Shown here one piece after another: positions 45,285 through 56,641 of a stretch of 64,000 nt of DNA. The stretch spans positions 2,356,001 through 2,420,000 of the forward strand of contig JAUKUA010000006.1 of assembly GCA_030549175.1 (NCBI GenBank), written 5' to 3'. The notes under the pieces are model-generated. The model was given only the letters and a program-made list of their open reading frames with translations, did not search any database and was not told the origin of the DNA. The stretch comes from Lasiosphaeris hirsuta. Taxonomy: Eukaryota > Ascomycota > Sordariomycetes > Sordariales > Lasiosphaeriaceae. Numbering within the stretch: the stretch's first letter is position 1; each line of letters begins with the position of its first letter. The position numbers and the translations under genes are program-made.

Positions 45285-46232
45285 CGTTCTCATCACCGTT
45301 CCGAGACTACAAGTATGGGCATCTAGGGTTTGGGAGGCTGTGGTTCGGCTGCAGGCGTGATGAAAGAAGGGCGAGCACGGCGGACCTGGTCGCCTGGGAA
45401 AGAAATGGCGATGGTATTGGCAGAGAAAAATTCGGGGCAGCGTCGAATGCCAACGGCTGGGTGTCCCTTTTTCTAACGTGAATTACGATAAAGAGGAAAA
45501 GGCAATACCTTCCTGCCTCACGCACCCAGACCCAGCGTTGAGCTAGGTCGGCAGGTTAGCCCGAGGGTCAGGCGTGTTGTTGACCTTGAAGAAAGCAAAG
45601 GAAGTTGCATCGCAAATAGATGCTCTAATCTACTAGCTGTTGGCGGGCAGAAAAACTACCTGTAGCTCTATCGGGCGGGGAGGATAATAAGAGCAGTCTG
45701 CAACCTGGCTTGAATGGATGTCCATGTCCCACGCACTACCTTATTGCCAGTGACTGCGGCTTCCCCCCACCTTCATGTCGTTAGGCCTATCCGTCCCACA
45801 TCCCAATCGGACCTTCCCAAGCTGTACCGTTTGCAAGAAAAAAACTAAACAAGGAACGCTGTTGGCTTAAAGTGATTGCATTATCAGTGTGTGGTCCGCG
45901 TCTGTCGAACACTGATGAAACATCAATTTCTATCACGGGTGCCGCTTGTAGGTGCTACCAAGAAAACAGCTAATCATATTATTTTAACCTCCTCGTTTGT
46001 TTATGAGTCAAAGGCCCAGTCTTTTGGTTGGCTTGTGGCAAGCTAGTCCAGATCATATTCTAATTTCTAATGATCTATCGCACTCACTTCGGGGGGTTCT
46101 AGGCTCAACCAAGACAACATTGCAACTCAACGTTCACTGTCTGCCTGAGGACAGGAGTTACGATGCCACAGCTTCTAGCGAACATCAGACGGCATCCCAA
46201 ACCCCATTATCAGTCATCTCACACTTGCAATC
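45285..46232. other. Intergenic region, no gene seen
   Basis: The stretch between the frameshifted VIEAG/WWF gene and the end of the amine oxidase gene holds only short chance frames. Confidence 0.55.
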
Positions 46233-47887
46233 TCATAGTTGTGCTCGTACACCTTCCGACCGCGCCGCTGCCAACGATGCAACAACCTCCTTGCCGCCCT
46301 TGATCCCCGAACGAACAGCGCCCTCCATATACCCCCTCCAAGCCTCAGCCAACTCGCTCCCAACAAAATGAACATGTACAAACGGCTCCGCCATGATATT
46401 CTTCATCCCATCATCTAGGAATCCCTGGCACGGCTTTGTCGACACTATCCCGCCGCGCGCCCACTCATCTGACGCCCAGTCCTTCTCTCCAACCCAGCTC
46501 GGCTCTGGAATTTCGTCCTCGCGAAGGCTCCCAGATGCCTCAAAAACCGTCTTGATCTGCCTCAGAACCTGCGCTTTCCTCTCCTTGGCAGGGAGATCGG
46601 CCCAACGCCTCCCCGCAGCCCCAACCATGAAACATGTCAGACTGTGATGTCCGACCTCCGGGATCGACGAGTCACGAGTAAATGAGATGGGGCCGCCCGA
46701 GCCCGACGAGTGCGATTCCATGGTTCCTGAAAGGCCAGCGGCCCGCCACCAGGGGCTTTCATAGAGGAGGACCATCTTGGCGTGATAGCCGAGGGTGTTG
46801 CGAGTGAAGAGTGTCTGTCTGATGGCTGGAAGCAGAGGACTGAAGGTCATGGCGCCGTAGAGGGGGGACGGGATCGAGAGGATGACTTTTCGGCAGTGGA
46901 AGATCTGGCCAGTGGCGGTAGAGACGGTGCAGGTGGTTTTGGTCTGGGCAATGCTGGTTACTGGCGTTGAGAGATGGAGGGAAGACAGCGGGAGGGTAGA
47001 GAGGATGTGGTCGGAGAAGGATTGTGCACCTGAGTTGAGGTTAGTGGGACCATGGTGAAGTAGGGCGTGGACGAGGAGGCAATTACTGACCCTGGCGCAC
47101 GCGCAAGTGTTGTCCTCCATCTGGGAGGTGCGAAAACATGTTCTCCAGCCCACCGACGCTCTTGATCTGCTCGATCACGAATAAAGCGCTAATCTCATCG
47201 GCGCCGACACCGAAGAAAGCACCTGCTAACGACTCTGCTGCTTCCCTAGCCGCCTCCTTTTCCGCCTCCTCCTCGTCAACCGACCTACTCTTCCCATCCA
47301 AGGCAACATTCTTATCTGAAGCGTTTGCCTCGGCTAGGGCCCTGAGCGTTACCATGTCGAGCATCACGGCGTCTGGACCGAGGTTTTCCTTCGAGTGACA
47401 ATCGAGCATTCCGAAAAAGCGCATCATGACAGTATGTTGGAGGTCCTCAACCTGCGAGTGGTTATCAGCAACCGAAGAGCGGTGGAAGATGTGGTAAACG
47501 ACTCACATCGTCGGGAAATCCCCACACATACGACTTGACATGGCCGTCTTGCTTTTGGAGCAAACACCTGCCCAAGAAGTGCTGCTCGACCAAATCCAAT
47601 CTCGCCTCTACGGCAAGTGCATGCATCTCGCGCTGGGTTGTGTTGTTGATCCAGGAAGCGCCGAGGTCTACCTGGGTGCCCTTGATTTCAGGGTGTACTG
47701 GCGGGGACGGCGTTGGTGTCGAGAGCGAGAGGGTTCTGCCTCCTGCACGATCCATGGCTTCAAGAATAACGAATGACAGTCCTGCCTTGTGCACCTCGCG
47801 CGCAGCACAAAGTCCACTCAGGCCGGCGCCGACGATGACGGTATCAACTTGTGGTTGGTGGGTTGTCATTTTGCTCGCTCTATTCAT
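46233..47887 (-). CDS. Flavin-containing amine oxidase (MAO-N-like)
   Basis: Three exons: 47887-47507, 47451-47091 and 47029-46233, with introns of 55 and 61 nt, giving 512 residues. An in-frame ATG at 47869 (MTTHQPQ) is an alternative start. The N-terminal Rossmann motif is D-T-V-I-V-G-A-G-L-S-G-L-C-A-A-R-E, followed by F-V-I-L-E-A and G-G-R-T, then D-L-G-A-S-W-I. The C-terminal flavin motif is H-F-V-G-S-E-L-A-E-A-W-R-G-Y-M-E-G-A. The covalent-flavin cysteine motif of animal MAO is absent, as in Aspergillus MAO-N. These enzymes oxidise primary amines to aldehydes, ammonia and hydrogen peroxide. The last three residues are A-Q-L, a weak variant of a peroxisomal signal. A short-chain dehydrogenase follows upstream on the same strand. 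Confidence 0.92.
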
Positions 47888-48689
47888 ACTCTCTTTACAG
47901 AGTGCTGTCAGGAAAGTGTGAGTGGAGGGTGCCTAGAAGTGCTGGAAGCTCAGGGCCAAAAGTCGAGATGGAATAGCCAAAATGTTTTGGTTCTCCAAGT
48001 TGCAAGAAATCGAAAGATGATTCGCAGCTAGTTTATCGAATCCATTATCTGGCCGCATCAGGAGCTTTTGTGTGAAATTTAACGCCTTACCCGAGCACAG
48101 CACAAAGAGCGGCACCAACATCGCCAACGCCGCCCTGCTTTTCCTTTATTGGTCGCAAAATTCGATCCGGCCACGACGTTTCCGTGTATTTCTACCGGAT
48201 TGACGCTATTGCTGACACCACTGTGCGGTAATATGCGCCCTGGCGTGTTTGCCGCCGGCCACAGATCTATCATCTATGGGTCAAGTTGGACTGCCCAGAC
48301 TCTCTGTATGGTATCACCAAGGTTAAATATCTGCTTGCCCTGGATGGTATGGGGTCTTTATTCTTTCTGGGCAGTTGTGCGCTGCTGCATCGACCAACAG
48401 CCTCTTGGACTCCCCGAACACCACCCTCCATTTTTCATCTCAAATTGGGCCGGGAGCGGTCGTCACCCACAGAACCCCGGGCCGTTTTATGTTGAAAATC
48501 CAGTTATTCCAGTGCAGACTCTTGCATGCGACGCTGAGAGACTGCCAAAGTCATACAGTGAGCCCCCAAAATTAGTACCTATTCAGCCAAGGTCGGACCT
48601 CACCGCGGCATCAACACCTTTGCTTTCAACATTTCTACTATTTTAACAAAATTCAAAACTTTTTGATGGAGAGCCTTTCGAGGCCCATG
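47888..48689. other. Intergenic region between the amine oxidase and SDR genes
   Basis: No gene recognised. It must contain the amine oxidase promoter and the 3' end of the dehydrogenase transcript. A 165-codon plus-strand frame (48149-48646) has no recognisable motif. Confidence 0.55.
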
Positions 48690-49749
48690 TCAAGGATTCA
48701 AAGCAACGGCAGCTGTGGCCCCAGCATCGATAGTGAGGATGGCACCCGTGATCCATCTTGCCTCATCGCCCGCCAGGAAGCGAATGGCACTTGCGCAGTC
48801 CCATGCGTTTCCCTCTGTCTTAAGGAGACTTCTGCTTTTACGGGCCTCTCGCATCTCGGCGTTCATCCCGCCGTTCATCATGGGCGTAAAGAGCATTCCT
48901 AATCAGAAGCATCCGTCAGTCTCGTTCTGCATCAATTAGGCACCGAGACTTACCAGGGCAGACACAATTCACCCTGATCCCCTCGGGACCATGATGCGCA
49001 GCCATCGCCCTCGTCATATTGACGACGGCTCCCTTGCTAGTTGGATACAACAGATGCGGTGTACCTCCTCTCAGCCCGGCGACGGACCCAATGTTGACGA
49101 TACTGCCGCGGACCGGATTCTCCTCTGTCTTTTCGTTTTGCAGCATGGCAGGGATAGCATACTTGGCCATCAACATCATGCTTGTCACATTGATCTGGAG
49201 ACCCTGAGCCCATGCCTCGGCATCGGTTGTGACTGCGGTCCCCTTGGCACCAATAATGCCAACCACGTTCACCAAGATATCAAGGCGGCCTTGGAATAAA
49301 GACATGGCGACATCAACAACGTGCTTGCAGTCTTGTTCAAGTCCAACATCGGCTTGGAGGGCAACCGCCTGGCCTGTCCCGTCACGAGCGCGGTTCATAT
49401 CATTGATCATCGAGACGGTACGCTGGGCGAGGGCGAGGTCCTTGTCGACGCATAGCACCGAGGCGCCGTCTTCGGCCAAGAGGAGAGAGGTCGCGCGGCC
49501 ATTGCCGATGTCTGCGCCACGACTGCCAGCCCCGGTCACGATAGCGACCTTTCCGCGAAGGTCTCGGCTCGGCTTGCTCGGAAAACCCCTGGAAGATGTT
49601 GTGTATGCCATGGTGTAAGACACGGCGCCGATGACCGAGACACGTCGCAGTCTTGGTAGAGGTGATCCAAAACGGAGACTAGGCTGGCAAATACCCTTTC
49701 CCAGTTGTCGGCCACGGCCTAGAACGCTCCCAAGAAACCCGGATACCAT
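48690..49749 (-). CDS. Short-chain dehydrogenase/reductase
   Basis: Two exons: 49749-48954 and 48898-48690, with a 55-nt intron, giving 334 residues. The first about 45 residues are rich in Arg, Ser and Gly and lack acidic residues, so a mitochondrial presequence is possible; an internal ATG (MAYTTSS) would remove it. Rossmann motif: V-T-G-A-G-S-R-G-A-D-I-G-N-G-R-A, then C-V-D-K-D preferring NAD(H), N-V-V-G in place of the usual N-N-A-G, the catalytic Ser in I-G-S-V-A-G-L-R-G-G, and Y-P-T-S-K-G-A with Tyr and Lys. After the intron: P-G-M-L-F-T-P-M-M and I-T-G-A-I-L-T-I-D-A-G-A. All catalytic residues are present. The substrate is not deducible. It lies on the same strand as the amine oxidase gene about 0.8 kb away. 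Confidence 0.9.
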
Positions 49750-51587
49750 GGCTTCTGGGTAAAAGTTTTGACTGGGTTATGGAAGTTGAGACGGCGTTGC
49801 AGATGGGGGTGTTCACTTCCCCGCCTTTGGCTCTCCCCCTCAGACATCTGCATTATTAGCTGGCCACGTGTAGGTGCAAGACACGCCAGAGCAACACATT
49901 TCTGAGTCTGGAACACGACTCGATCTCCCAGGACCGAAAATAGGACGATTTCCGCGCTTCGCTGATGAAAGACGACTTTGAACTCGACAAGCTCGATAAT
50001 AACATGAACGCTGCATTGATGGATCAAACTATCTTGGAGGTCGCATCGATCCAGTTTGAGCTTAGGCAGGGTTTAGTTTTCCGTCCATCGATTCGTTTGT
50101 GAAATCATGATCAATTTCTTGTGTGGCTACTTGTAGTAAAGCACGCTGCGAGACATGCAACTGGTACTGTTTTGCTGCTTGTTGCTTGTTGCCAAGCCCA
50201 ACTCAGATTTGGAATTGGGGTTCTCAGCCATAAAAGGGGCTTGTGATAGGAATGAGTTTAAATTCCTTTTGCAACACAGTCGAGCAGCCCACTCCTCTGC
50301 ATTCCAACAGCGTGACAAACCGCTGCGGTTCTTGTCGTCAACGGCAGACCAGGATTTACCTCGTGGTTTACAGCGTTTATAACTGCAATCTCGTGATCCC
50401 GGGGCCAGCCACCATGTCTGTGATGGGCTGTTTCGTTTGACATCAATATTAGACTTTCACATTCAATGATACCTAGGTATACTAATAGCTACTACGCTGG
50501 GTATAGCGTTGCCTTACGGCACTTTTTGTTTTATTTTATTTAGTTTTTTTATTTTATTTTTTTGGTTGTATACGATAAGATGCTAATAGCTACCGATCAT
50601 CGAAACATCAAGCGTCCATTATTTTCTCGTAAGCCTCTTTCGACTATTAGTTCTCCCCTTTGTATCAAGAGCCATCTAATGGCGAAACTGACTTTCAATT
50701 ATAATGGCGGGTATATTTTGATATCGGCAGTGTCTTCTTGCTGGTAGTAGCCCTTTATTCAGGTACCGATGACTGCCATGGGACAAGAGCTTTCATCTCT
50801 TCCCGCGCCGAAAGCCTTGCCTCTCCCGGATGGCTTACTTCTGCCGGCGTCTTCCCGCGCCGAAATCCTCACCTCTCCCGGATGCTTTACCTTGCCCGGA
50901 GACCTTCCCTCTCCCGGGTGCCCCACCTCTGCCGAACGTCTCACCTCTCCCGGGCACCTTCCCTGCTCCGCATCCGAGTGCCTTACCTTCGCCGAGCACC
51001 CTCCCCGCGCTACAATTTTCACCTCTGCCGCGTCTTCCCGCGCCGAAAGCTTTACCTCTCCTGGGTACCTTTCCTCTCCCGGGCGCCTTCCCCCCCCGCC
51101 GAGTGCTTCTCTTCCGCCAGCTTCTTTCCCTTCGCCAAGAGCTTTTCTTCTGCCGAAAACCCTTCTACCCAACCCGGCTACCTCTCCTTCCAAACCTAGT
51201 GACATCTTGCCCCCCGCCGGCAGCCTTCTCTTCGTAAAACCCTTTTTTTTCTCGGCGGCCGCTTTTTCAAAACCGGGAAGCCCTTCTTCTTGACTCGGGA
51301 ACCTCTCCTCCTTCCCACTTTACGCCTCACATCCCTTCCTCAGACCTCTCTCGCAGCTTTTTTCCCTGTTGTCTTCGATTTTCTTGAGGCTCTCACCGAC
51401 CTTCCTTCATCAATTTCTTCAAGTCGATCATCGACGTAACCGGCCTTTTCAAGGCCATTAACCTCGAGCCGTAAGCCCTCGCAGCGGCCCAGCGACCAGC
51501 CAAGGTTTGTTTACTCCCCGTCTAAGCACAATGCCCAGCCAAGCCAACCAAAAGAACACACGCTGACGTACTACACCCAAAGCGACC
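49750..51587. other. Gene-poor stretch with an AT-rich patch and a minisatellite
   Basis: No gene is supported. T-rich, AT-rich DNA occupies about 50515-50575. A C-rich degenerate minisatellite occupies about 50800-51180. The remainder is the presumed promoter of the gene starting at 51588. Confidence 0.5.
50800..51180. repeat. Degenerate 18-nt minisatellite (CTCTCCCGG-type units)
   Basis: Units resembling CCTCTCCCGGGxxCCTTxC recur about every 18 nt. The plus strand can be read as P-L-P-x-x-x repeats in one frame (50830 onward); a second plus frame and one minus frame (P-G-E-V/G-R-x) are also open. With several frames open at once, coding by any of them is doubtful. Confidence 0.7.
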
Positions 51588-52924
51588 ATGGACCACTTCG
51601 CGCAGCCGAAGGCCTGCAAGCTGGTCTACTACTTCGCGTACGGCGACCAGCCTACGGATCGAGCGATGGGATGGCGCGTGTGCTCGCACACGCAGGGATT
51701 TTTCGTCCTCCCCGCTCCCGGCCAGCCGATCCACTGGCGGGAGAGCGGCCACGACGTGCCGGCCTGCCTCGCCGACGACATTCGGCGCCTCGGCGCTTTT
51801 GGGGCGGGCACCGCCTACTCGGCGGCCAAAGACGGCAACCTTGCCGCCTATATCGCCCGCAAGGAGACGACAACCGCCCAACTAGGGGTAGACCAGGCCT
51901 TCGCGGCCCAGCACCAAGCCATCGGCCGCCCCCGCAAACCGCTACCGCAAGCTCCGGGTGCCCGTTCCCCGCCCGAACAAGAGGCATTGGTCGATTTGGC
52001 CGAGGGATCAGGCGGCGATCGCATGGCCATCGACGAGGACGACAAGGCTATTCGCGAGGCCGGGCCGAGCCATGCGGGTCGACCGATCCTCCCCTCCTTC
52101 TCGGGCTACCGGCCCTTTGCTGGCGTCGGCCAAGGAAATGGTCGTGTTGTTCAACCTCTCGCTGGCCCGTTCGTTGCCCCTGCTGCCGTTCCCGCCGCCG
52201 CCGCAGCCGTCGCTGGACCCGCCTCTGCCCCCGACCCTGCCGTTGCCCCCGGCGGTGCATCCGCCATTGCCTCTGCGGTTGCTTCCGCTGTTGCGTCTGC
52301 TATCGTTCCTGGGGTCGCGCCGCTGGTCTTTGTCGTCCAGATGGCTTCCGCTGCCCCCGGTGCTCTTCTTGCGCCGGCTGCTTTCCCCGCCTCGTTTGTT
52401 CTCCCGGCCCCAGTTGTCCCAGCCGTCCCGGCTGTCCCGGGGTTTCTAGGTGCCCCTGTTTCCCCTGCCCCTGCCCCTGCCGCTCCCGTACCCCGTCCGG
52501 GTGCGGGTCCAGATTGGCAGGACGCGGAGCAGATCCGGCTGGTACGCCTCTGGGACCTCGTCGAGAAGAGGAATCTGGACATGCGACGCAAAGTCGTCCA
52601 CAAGGTACGTCTCGTCCCGGTGTGCTCATCATACTCACATACATGATACGCTAACTTGTGGTCTCTTTTTTTCTGCAGTTGATGGGATCCCGGTCCTTGA
52701 ACGCGTGTGAGTCGCGCATGTCCATGTTGAAGCTCACTAGCGTGCCGGCAGAGAGCGGCCCCCTTCCTCAAAGTCAGCTCGACGTCTTGCGGTCCAGAAT
52801 CGACGACGAAGACCAGCAAGATCCGACCATCAGGGAGGGCCTCATCCGCGAACTCAAAAACGCCTGTAGGATTCATTATCCTCAAGAGTATGCCATTTGG
52901 GCCATGCTCCGCGGAGAGGCGTAG
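51588..52924 (+). CDS. Unrecognised protein with Ala/Pro/Val-rich linker
   Basis: Two exons: 51588-52604 and 52679-52924, with a 74-nt intron (GTACGT donor, TCTGCAG acceptor), giving 420 residues. I do not recognise the family. Residues about 1-115 look globular: K-L-V-Y-Y-F-A-Y-G-D-Q, M-G-W-R-V-C-S-H-T-Q-G-F-F-V-L-P, I-H-W-R-E-S-G-H-D-V-P-A-C, G-A-F-G-A-G-T-A-Y-S-A-A-K-D-G-N-L. Residues about 175-310 are a low-complexity run of Ala, Pro, Val and Ser. The last about 110 residues are charged and helical (D-W-Q-D-A-E-Q-I-R-L-V-R-L-W-D-L-V-E-K-R) and cross the intron to end in Y-A-I-W-A-M-L-R-G-E-A. No signal peptide or membrane segment is seen. A minisatellite lies just upstream. Overlapping frames are open because of high GC content, but only this one has the splice-consistent C-terminus. 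Confidence 0.7.
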
Positions 52925-53397
52925 AGCGGGCTTGGCCGGTATTACTTGATGGCTGACTCGCTTGATGAGCGGCTGCAGTGTGTTAGGGCTTGGCTTTGAA
53001 GGAGCAAAGGTGGATGAATTTTGCATTCGACGTGTATTGGGATTCGGATGGCGCTATGGTGATGCATTTCAAAGAGCTGGGCTTGTACCTTTTGGGTGTC
53101 TCCAACAACGGGCGATAACCCCTAATCGATTCATTTGGAAGGGTTTTGACAGTCCTTCCAACACCTCACACATCGCCGGATATGCCCCTTTTTTCTGAGT
53201 TTATACTGCGGTCATTTTCAATTTGCGGCGGACTGGAATGGGAATTCAAGGCACTTGGAATGTTTGGCTGGGCAGTTGACACCGGGCTCGGAATTTATCC
53301 TGTCTCATGTACGTAGACGTTTTGTGCCACTAGTCACTCTCACCATTCCGGCAGGGGAACATAGACCCGCTCGCCGGATAGGGGAGTAAGAGCAAGT
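52925..53397. other. Convergent intergenic region, no gene seen
   Basis: This lies between the ends of the unrecognised 51588-52924 gene and the Pth11-like gene; it is probably 3' untranslated sequence. Confidence 0.55.
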
Positions 53398-54792
53398 TCA
53401 CTCCTTACCTCCCAGTTTGTCGATACATGGATAATGGGGTCCTCGAGACTCTCTGGTTCCATTCCCCAGTGCCACCGTGGTCAACTTTGTCTCGGAGCTT
53501 CTGTCATTGTCCGTTTCGTTTCCCTTGTCATCCTGGAACCAGTCAACACTTGGCGAGACACTAGAATTGAAAAGAATCGACATACCAGCTCAATCCAGGT
53601 GGTGTTGTAATTGCGGGGAACGGAGCCATCAGTGGGCATGTTTCCACTCCGCTGCCCCTTGGACGCCACGCCGTCACGAGTGCTGTAGCCGCTGCTGTCG
53701 TTGGCCGAGGACTTGTGATTTTGCCTCCAGCGTAGGTAGAATGGCCGAAGCATGGGGATGTTGATGCAGATGCCAGCGAGGTTGAGCTCCACGGTGCAGA
53801 GGTTGAAGGTAGTTAGCGAGGTGCCAGTGAAGTTGCCGAAAATGTCAATGACAAAGATTTGCCAGAATCGGACAATGCCAATGATTACGCACCTATAGTT
53901 GTTAGAAGCTTATACTATATGTAGGGCTGGGTACCCAATAGGTGATAGGTGCGTACGCAAGCCCGATGGCAAAGCAGCTCATGACTGCGACCTTCTCCGC
54001 CATTCGCATCTGTAGCTTCCACACCGTCGACATGGGCAGGACGATAATCATAATATCGGTCAAGACGTTGGTCATGATGAGGCACTTGAGCAACAGAAGC
54101 TGGTCCATGCAGTGGCCAATACGCTTCAGTGTCCATTGCTGCGAAACAGGGTCGCAGAGGAAGGTGAAGACGAAAGTGAAGACTATGCCCCAGACCACGA
54201 CGATGGCACCGACGATGTAGATCCAGATCTTGAGCTGGTGGTAGAAGGCCCGGTAGTAGAACCAGAGCTGGCTTACTTTCAGGGCAGCCAGTGTCCACAG
54301 GTATACCAGGGTAAAAACAAATGTGATTTTGAGGCAGAACTCCAAGTTGTTTAGCACTGCAACATGGCACAAGTCAGCGATTGCATAGCACGACGCGAGG
54401 ATGTGTGACGCCTCACACTTGGGGAAGAGCTCAGAGTTTGGGTCGAGGTCGTAGCCCACACCGGAGATAGACACTACATGATGGGTTAGCGTTGTTGGTT
54501 TTATCTATTGGGGGTGTCGGAAAGTCTCACCTGCAACGTTGAAGTATATGGTGAATCCAGAAAAGAACCGTGTGTGGGTTAGAACACGCCTGATATTATT
54601 TATTCAATGGTACCTAGGCCAACTCACACATGCTAGGACGGCCAAGGCATCGTCAAGACCGATGCCAATGCCACGATGCCGACCTAGAAGCCTGAAGCCC
54701 ATTGTGACAACAAAAATGACCCACAAGAAACAAATGCCCACGATGGCGCTGCGGGCATGGCCCGTCATGGGAATATCCACTCTTCCTGTCAT
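53398..54792 (-). CDS. Pth11-like/fungal rhodopsin-domain integral membrane protein; N-terminal junction unresolved
   Basis: Exons on the minus strand: 54792-54628, 54589-54531, 54473-54417, 54356-53957, 53892-53586 and 53532-53398. Introns 2-5 (57, 60, 64 and 53 nt) splice cleanly and give G-V-G-Y-D-L-D-P-N-S-E-L-F-P, K-V-S-Q-L-W-F-Y-Y-R-A-F, F-L-C-D-P-V-S-Q-Q-W, H-C-M-D-Q and a long series of membrane helices, the pattern of the large fungal seven-helix family typified by Magnaporthe Pth11. The tail is polar. The first junction is problematic: 54627 to 54590 would be only 38 nt and leaves the wrong phase. Skipping exon 2 (intron 54629-54474) keeps the frame but loses a helix. The gene may be damaged here. 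Members are thought to be surface receptors; ligands are mostly unknown. Confidence 0.75.
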
Positions 54793-55393
54793 CTTGTCAA
54801 GCGAGTGCGGGGATGGCAACAGTGAGAAGGCGCTGATGAAAATCGCGTCACGAGGAGGTTGGAGATACATACATGGGACCGTCTTTCCAGCAGGAGAGCG
54901 ATCATCCACAAGTTTCCCATCGCAGAGCACGACTGCCATCCCTTAGGGTGCTCGGGTGCTGTAGTGGGGCCGTTTTTAGCGTGGTACTCTCAGCTGTTAG
55001 CGAATCCCTCTTTATCAGAAGTATCCCTAAAAAAAAAAACTTCAAGGTGGTGATGCTATGTCATGTTTTTTTTCTTGCTAATTTCAGGGCGTTTTGGGCG
55101 AAAGCTTGGTATCTCCCCCGTCTCCGGAGGCTGCTTGGAGGACGGGAGTGATCCGGAGGAGCCGTCGAGTGCCGTCTCTGTGACGCCCCGGGCTGCACTG
55201 CCGACCGCGCACGGTTGGGAACTGTAAATTGAGAGACAAGGCATGGGCTTGCGGTCCACCTTGTAGAATAGGTTTGTGTAGCATTGGGCGCGGGAGCGAG
55301 AATCCCTCGCCTAGCTTCACCCAAGCCCCCCGGGTCCGACCAAATACCTTTCTCTGCTCGCTATATCTCGTCGATCGCGCTGTCACACCCAAG
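54793..55393. other. Intergenic region between the Pth11-like gene and the transposon remnant
   Basis: No gene recognised. A 12-base A-run lies at about 55029-55040. Confidence 0.5.
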
Positions 55394-55608
55394 CGGTTGA
55401 CAAAAAAAAAAAAACCGAACAGCAAAAGGCCAGTGGTCCGTGTCAGCGGCTGCGCACTAACAGACCCTACCAATTTTGCAACATTCGATTACCTTCGGCT
55501 CACACCACCACCACCACCACAGCGACGATGCAATGGGTCCGTACTACCCTACACCAGTGAAAGCACACCTTGGAACGGCTGCATATCTAGAAACCCCACC
55601 GTGTCCCG

Positions 55609-56599
55609 TTCTTTAAGGCCGACCTACTCCGGCAGTTCGGTATCCACAGCAGAACACAAGGTTGGGAGATCCTTCGTCATGGCAATGACCGGCGACATCC
55701 CAGCCTCGAAACACGAGGGCGAAAGCCTCTCATCTCGGCGGAAGATTTACGCAAAATGGAAGAAATCATCTGGTAGTATGGCTACCAGGCGCGTACCTTA
55801 AAACTGGTAGGGCCTTGCCAATATGGTCGGTATTCAAGCATCCGCTAGAATGGTCGAACGAGCGATAGGTACGTTACAATATCGCAAATGTATCGCCTGC
55901 CAAAAAGGATTTGTGCCGCCATCAAACGCAAAAAGGCGGGTTCAAGGTGCCAAACTCGCCCTACAACTCGGCCCTCACACGAAAAATTGGCGTGATATTC
56001 GCTGGTCAGACGAATGCCATTGTGGAGTGTTTTTCGAGGAAAAGGCCCGAATTATTAGGAAGCCGGACGAAGGATACTATCCGGACTGTATTCATCATGA
56101 GGAAGAACCACTGAAAGAAACGGAAATCCGAAGATATCACGTTTGGGCGGCGGCCGTTGGATGGAATTTTAAATCTGAGATGTATTTTTACGAAATTCCA
56201 ACAAATATTAACAGAAAGATGAGCTTACAGATCTATCGCGGTGAGATTTTGGAGAAAGTTGTTAGCCCCTGGCTTTCCCGTGGTGATACCTTTATATTGG
56301 AAGAAGATGGAGATTCTGGGCATGGAGGTGGAAATACGAATCGAAATATTATCGTGAAGGAGTGGAAAGCGAAGCATGGATTGAAGTATTATTTTAATAC
56401 CCCCGGTTCTCCTGATCTGTCGCCAATTGAGAATTGTTGGAGGGGTGTAAAGCAGTATATCCGTGCGGGTCTTCGCATTGGATTCGATACCAAGGAGCTG
56501 GCGTTGGAAGGATGGAGGCGATTAAGCCAGGAGAAAATAAATGGGTATGTGGATTCCATGGTAAGGAGGATGCAAGATGTGTTAGAGGGTGAGGGTTGA
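55609..56599 (+). pseudogene. Broken Tc1/mariner transposase
   Basis: The intact part runs from an ATG at 55823 to 56599 (258 codons) and holds the DDE catalytic core: R-W-S-D-E-C-H-C-G with the first Asp at about 63, L-E-E-D-G-D-S-G-H-G with the second at about 162, and S-P-D-L-S-P-I-E-N-C-W with the third acidic residue at about 198-203. Upstream, family-like sequence (F-F-K-A-D-L-L-R-Q-F-G, T-R-G-R-K-P-L-I-S-A-E-D-L) sits in another frame, is cut by TAG at 55774, and needs a one-base shift near 55800 followed by another TAG at 55808. The DNA-binding N-terminus therefore cannot be made, and the element is not autonomous. Codon use is A/T-richer than in flanking genes, as expected for mobile DNA. 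Confidence 0.85.
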
Positions 56600-56613
56600 T
56601 GGCTGGGTGGTAG

Positions 56614-56641
56614 AATCTAAGTACATAGTGGTACTTAGATT
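56614..56641. repeat. Perfect 11-nt inverted repeat with 6-nt loop
   Basis: AATCTAAGTAC, a six-base spacer ATAGTG, then GTACTTAGATT. It lies 15 bases after the transposase stop codon and inside the right end of the element. Confidence 0.9.

Noticed and set aside
50759..51293. Proline-rich and Gly/Glu-rich frames through the minisatellite
   Set aside because: Several frames are open only because the repeat unit is 18 nt and C-rich; no start context, signal peptide or splice evidence favours any of them.
51671..52654. Alternative 327-codon frame (Arg/Cys-rich) overlapping the gene at 51588-52924
   Set aside because: It reads as the +1 shadow of an Ala/Pro-rich coding region and lacks a continuation across the intron.
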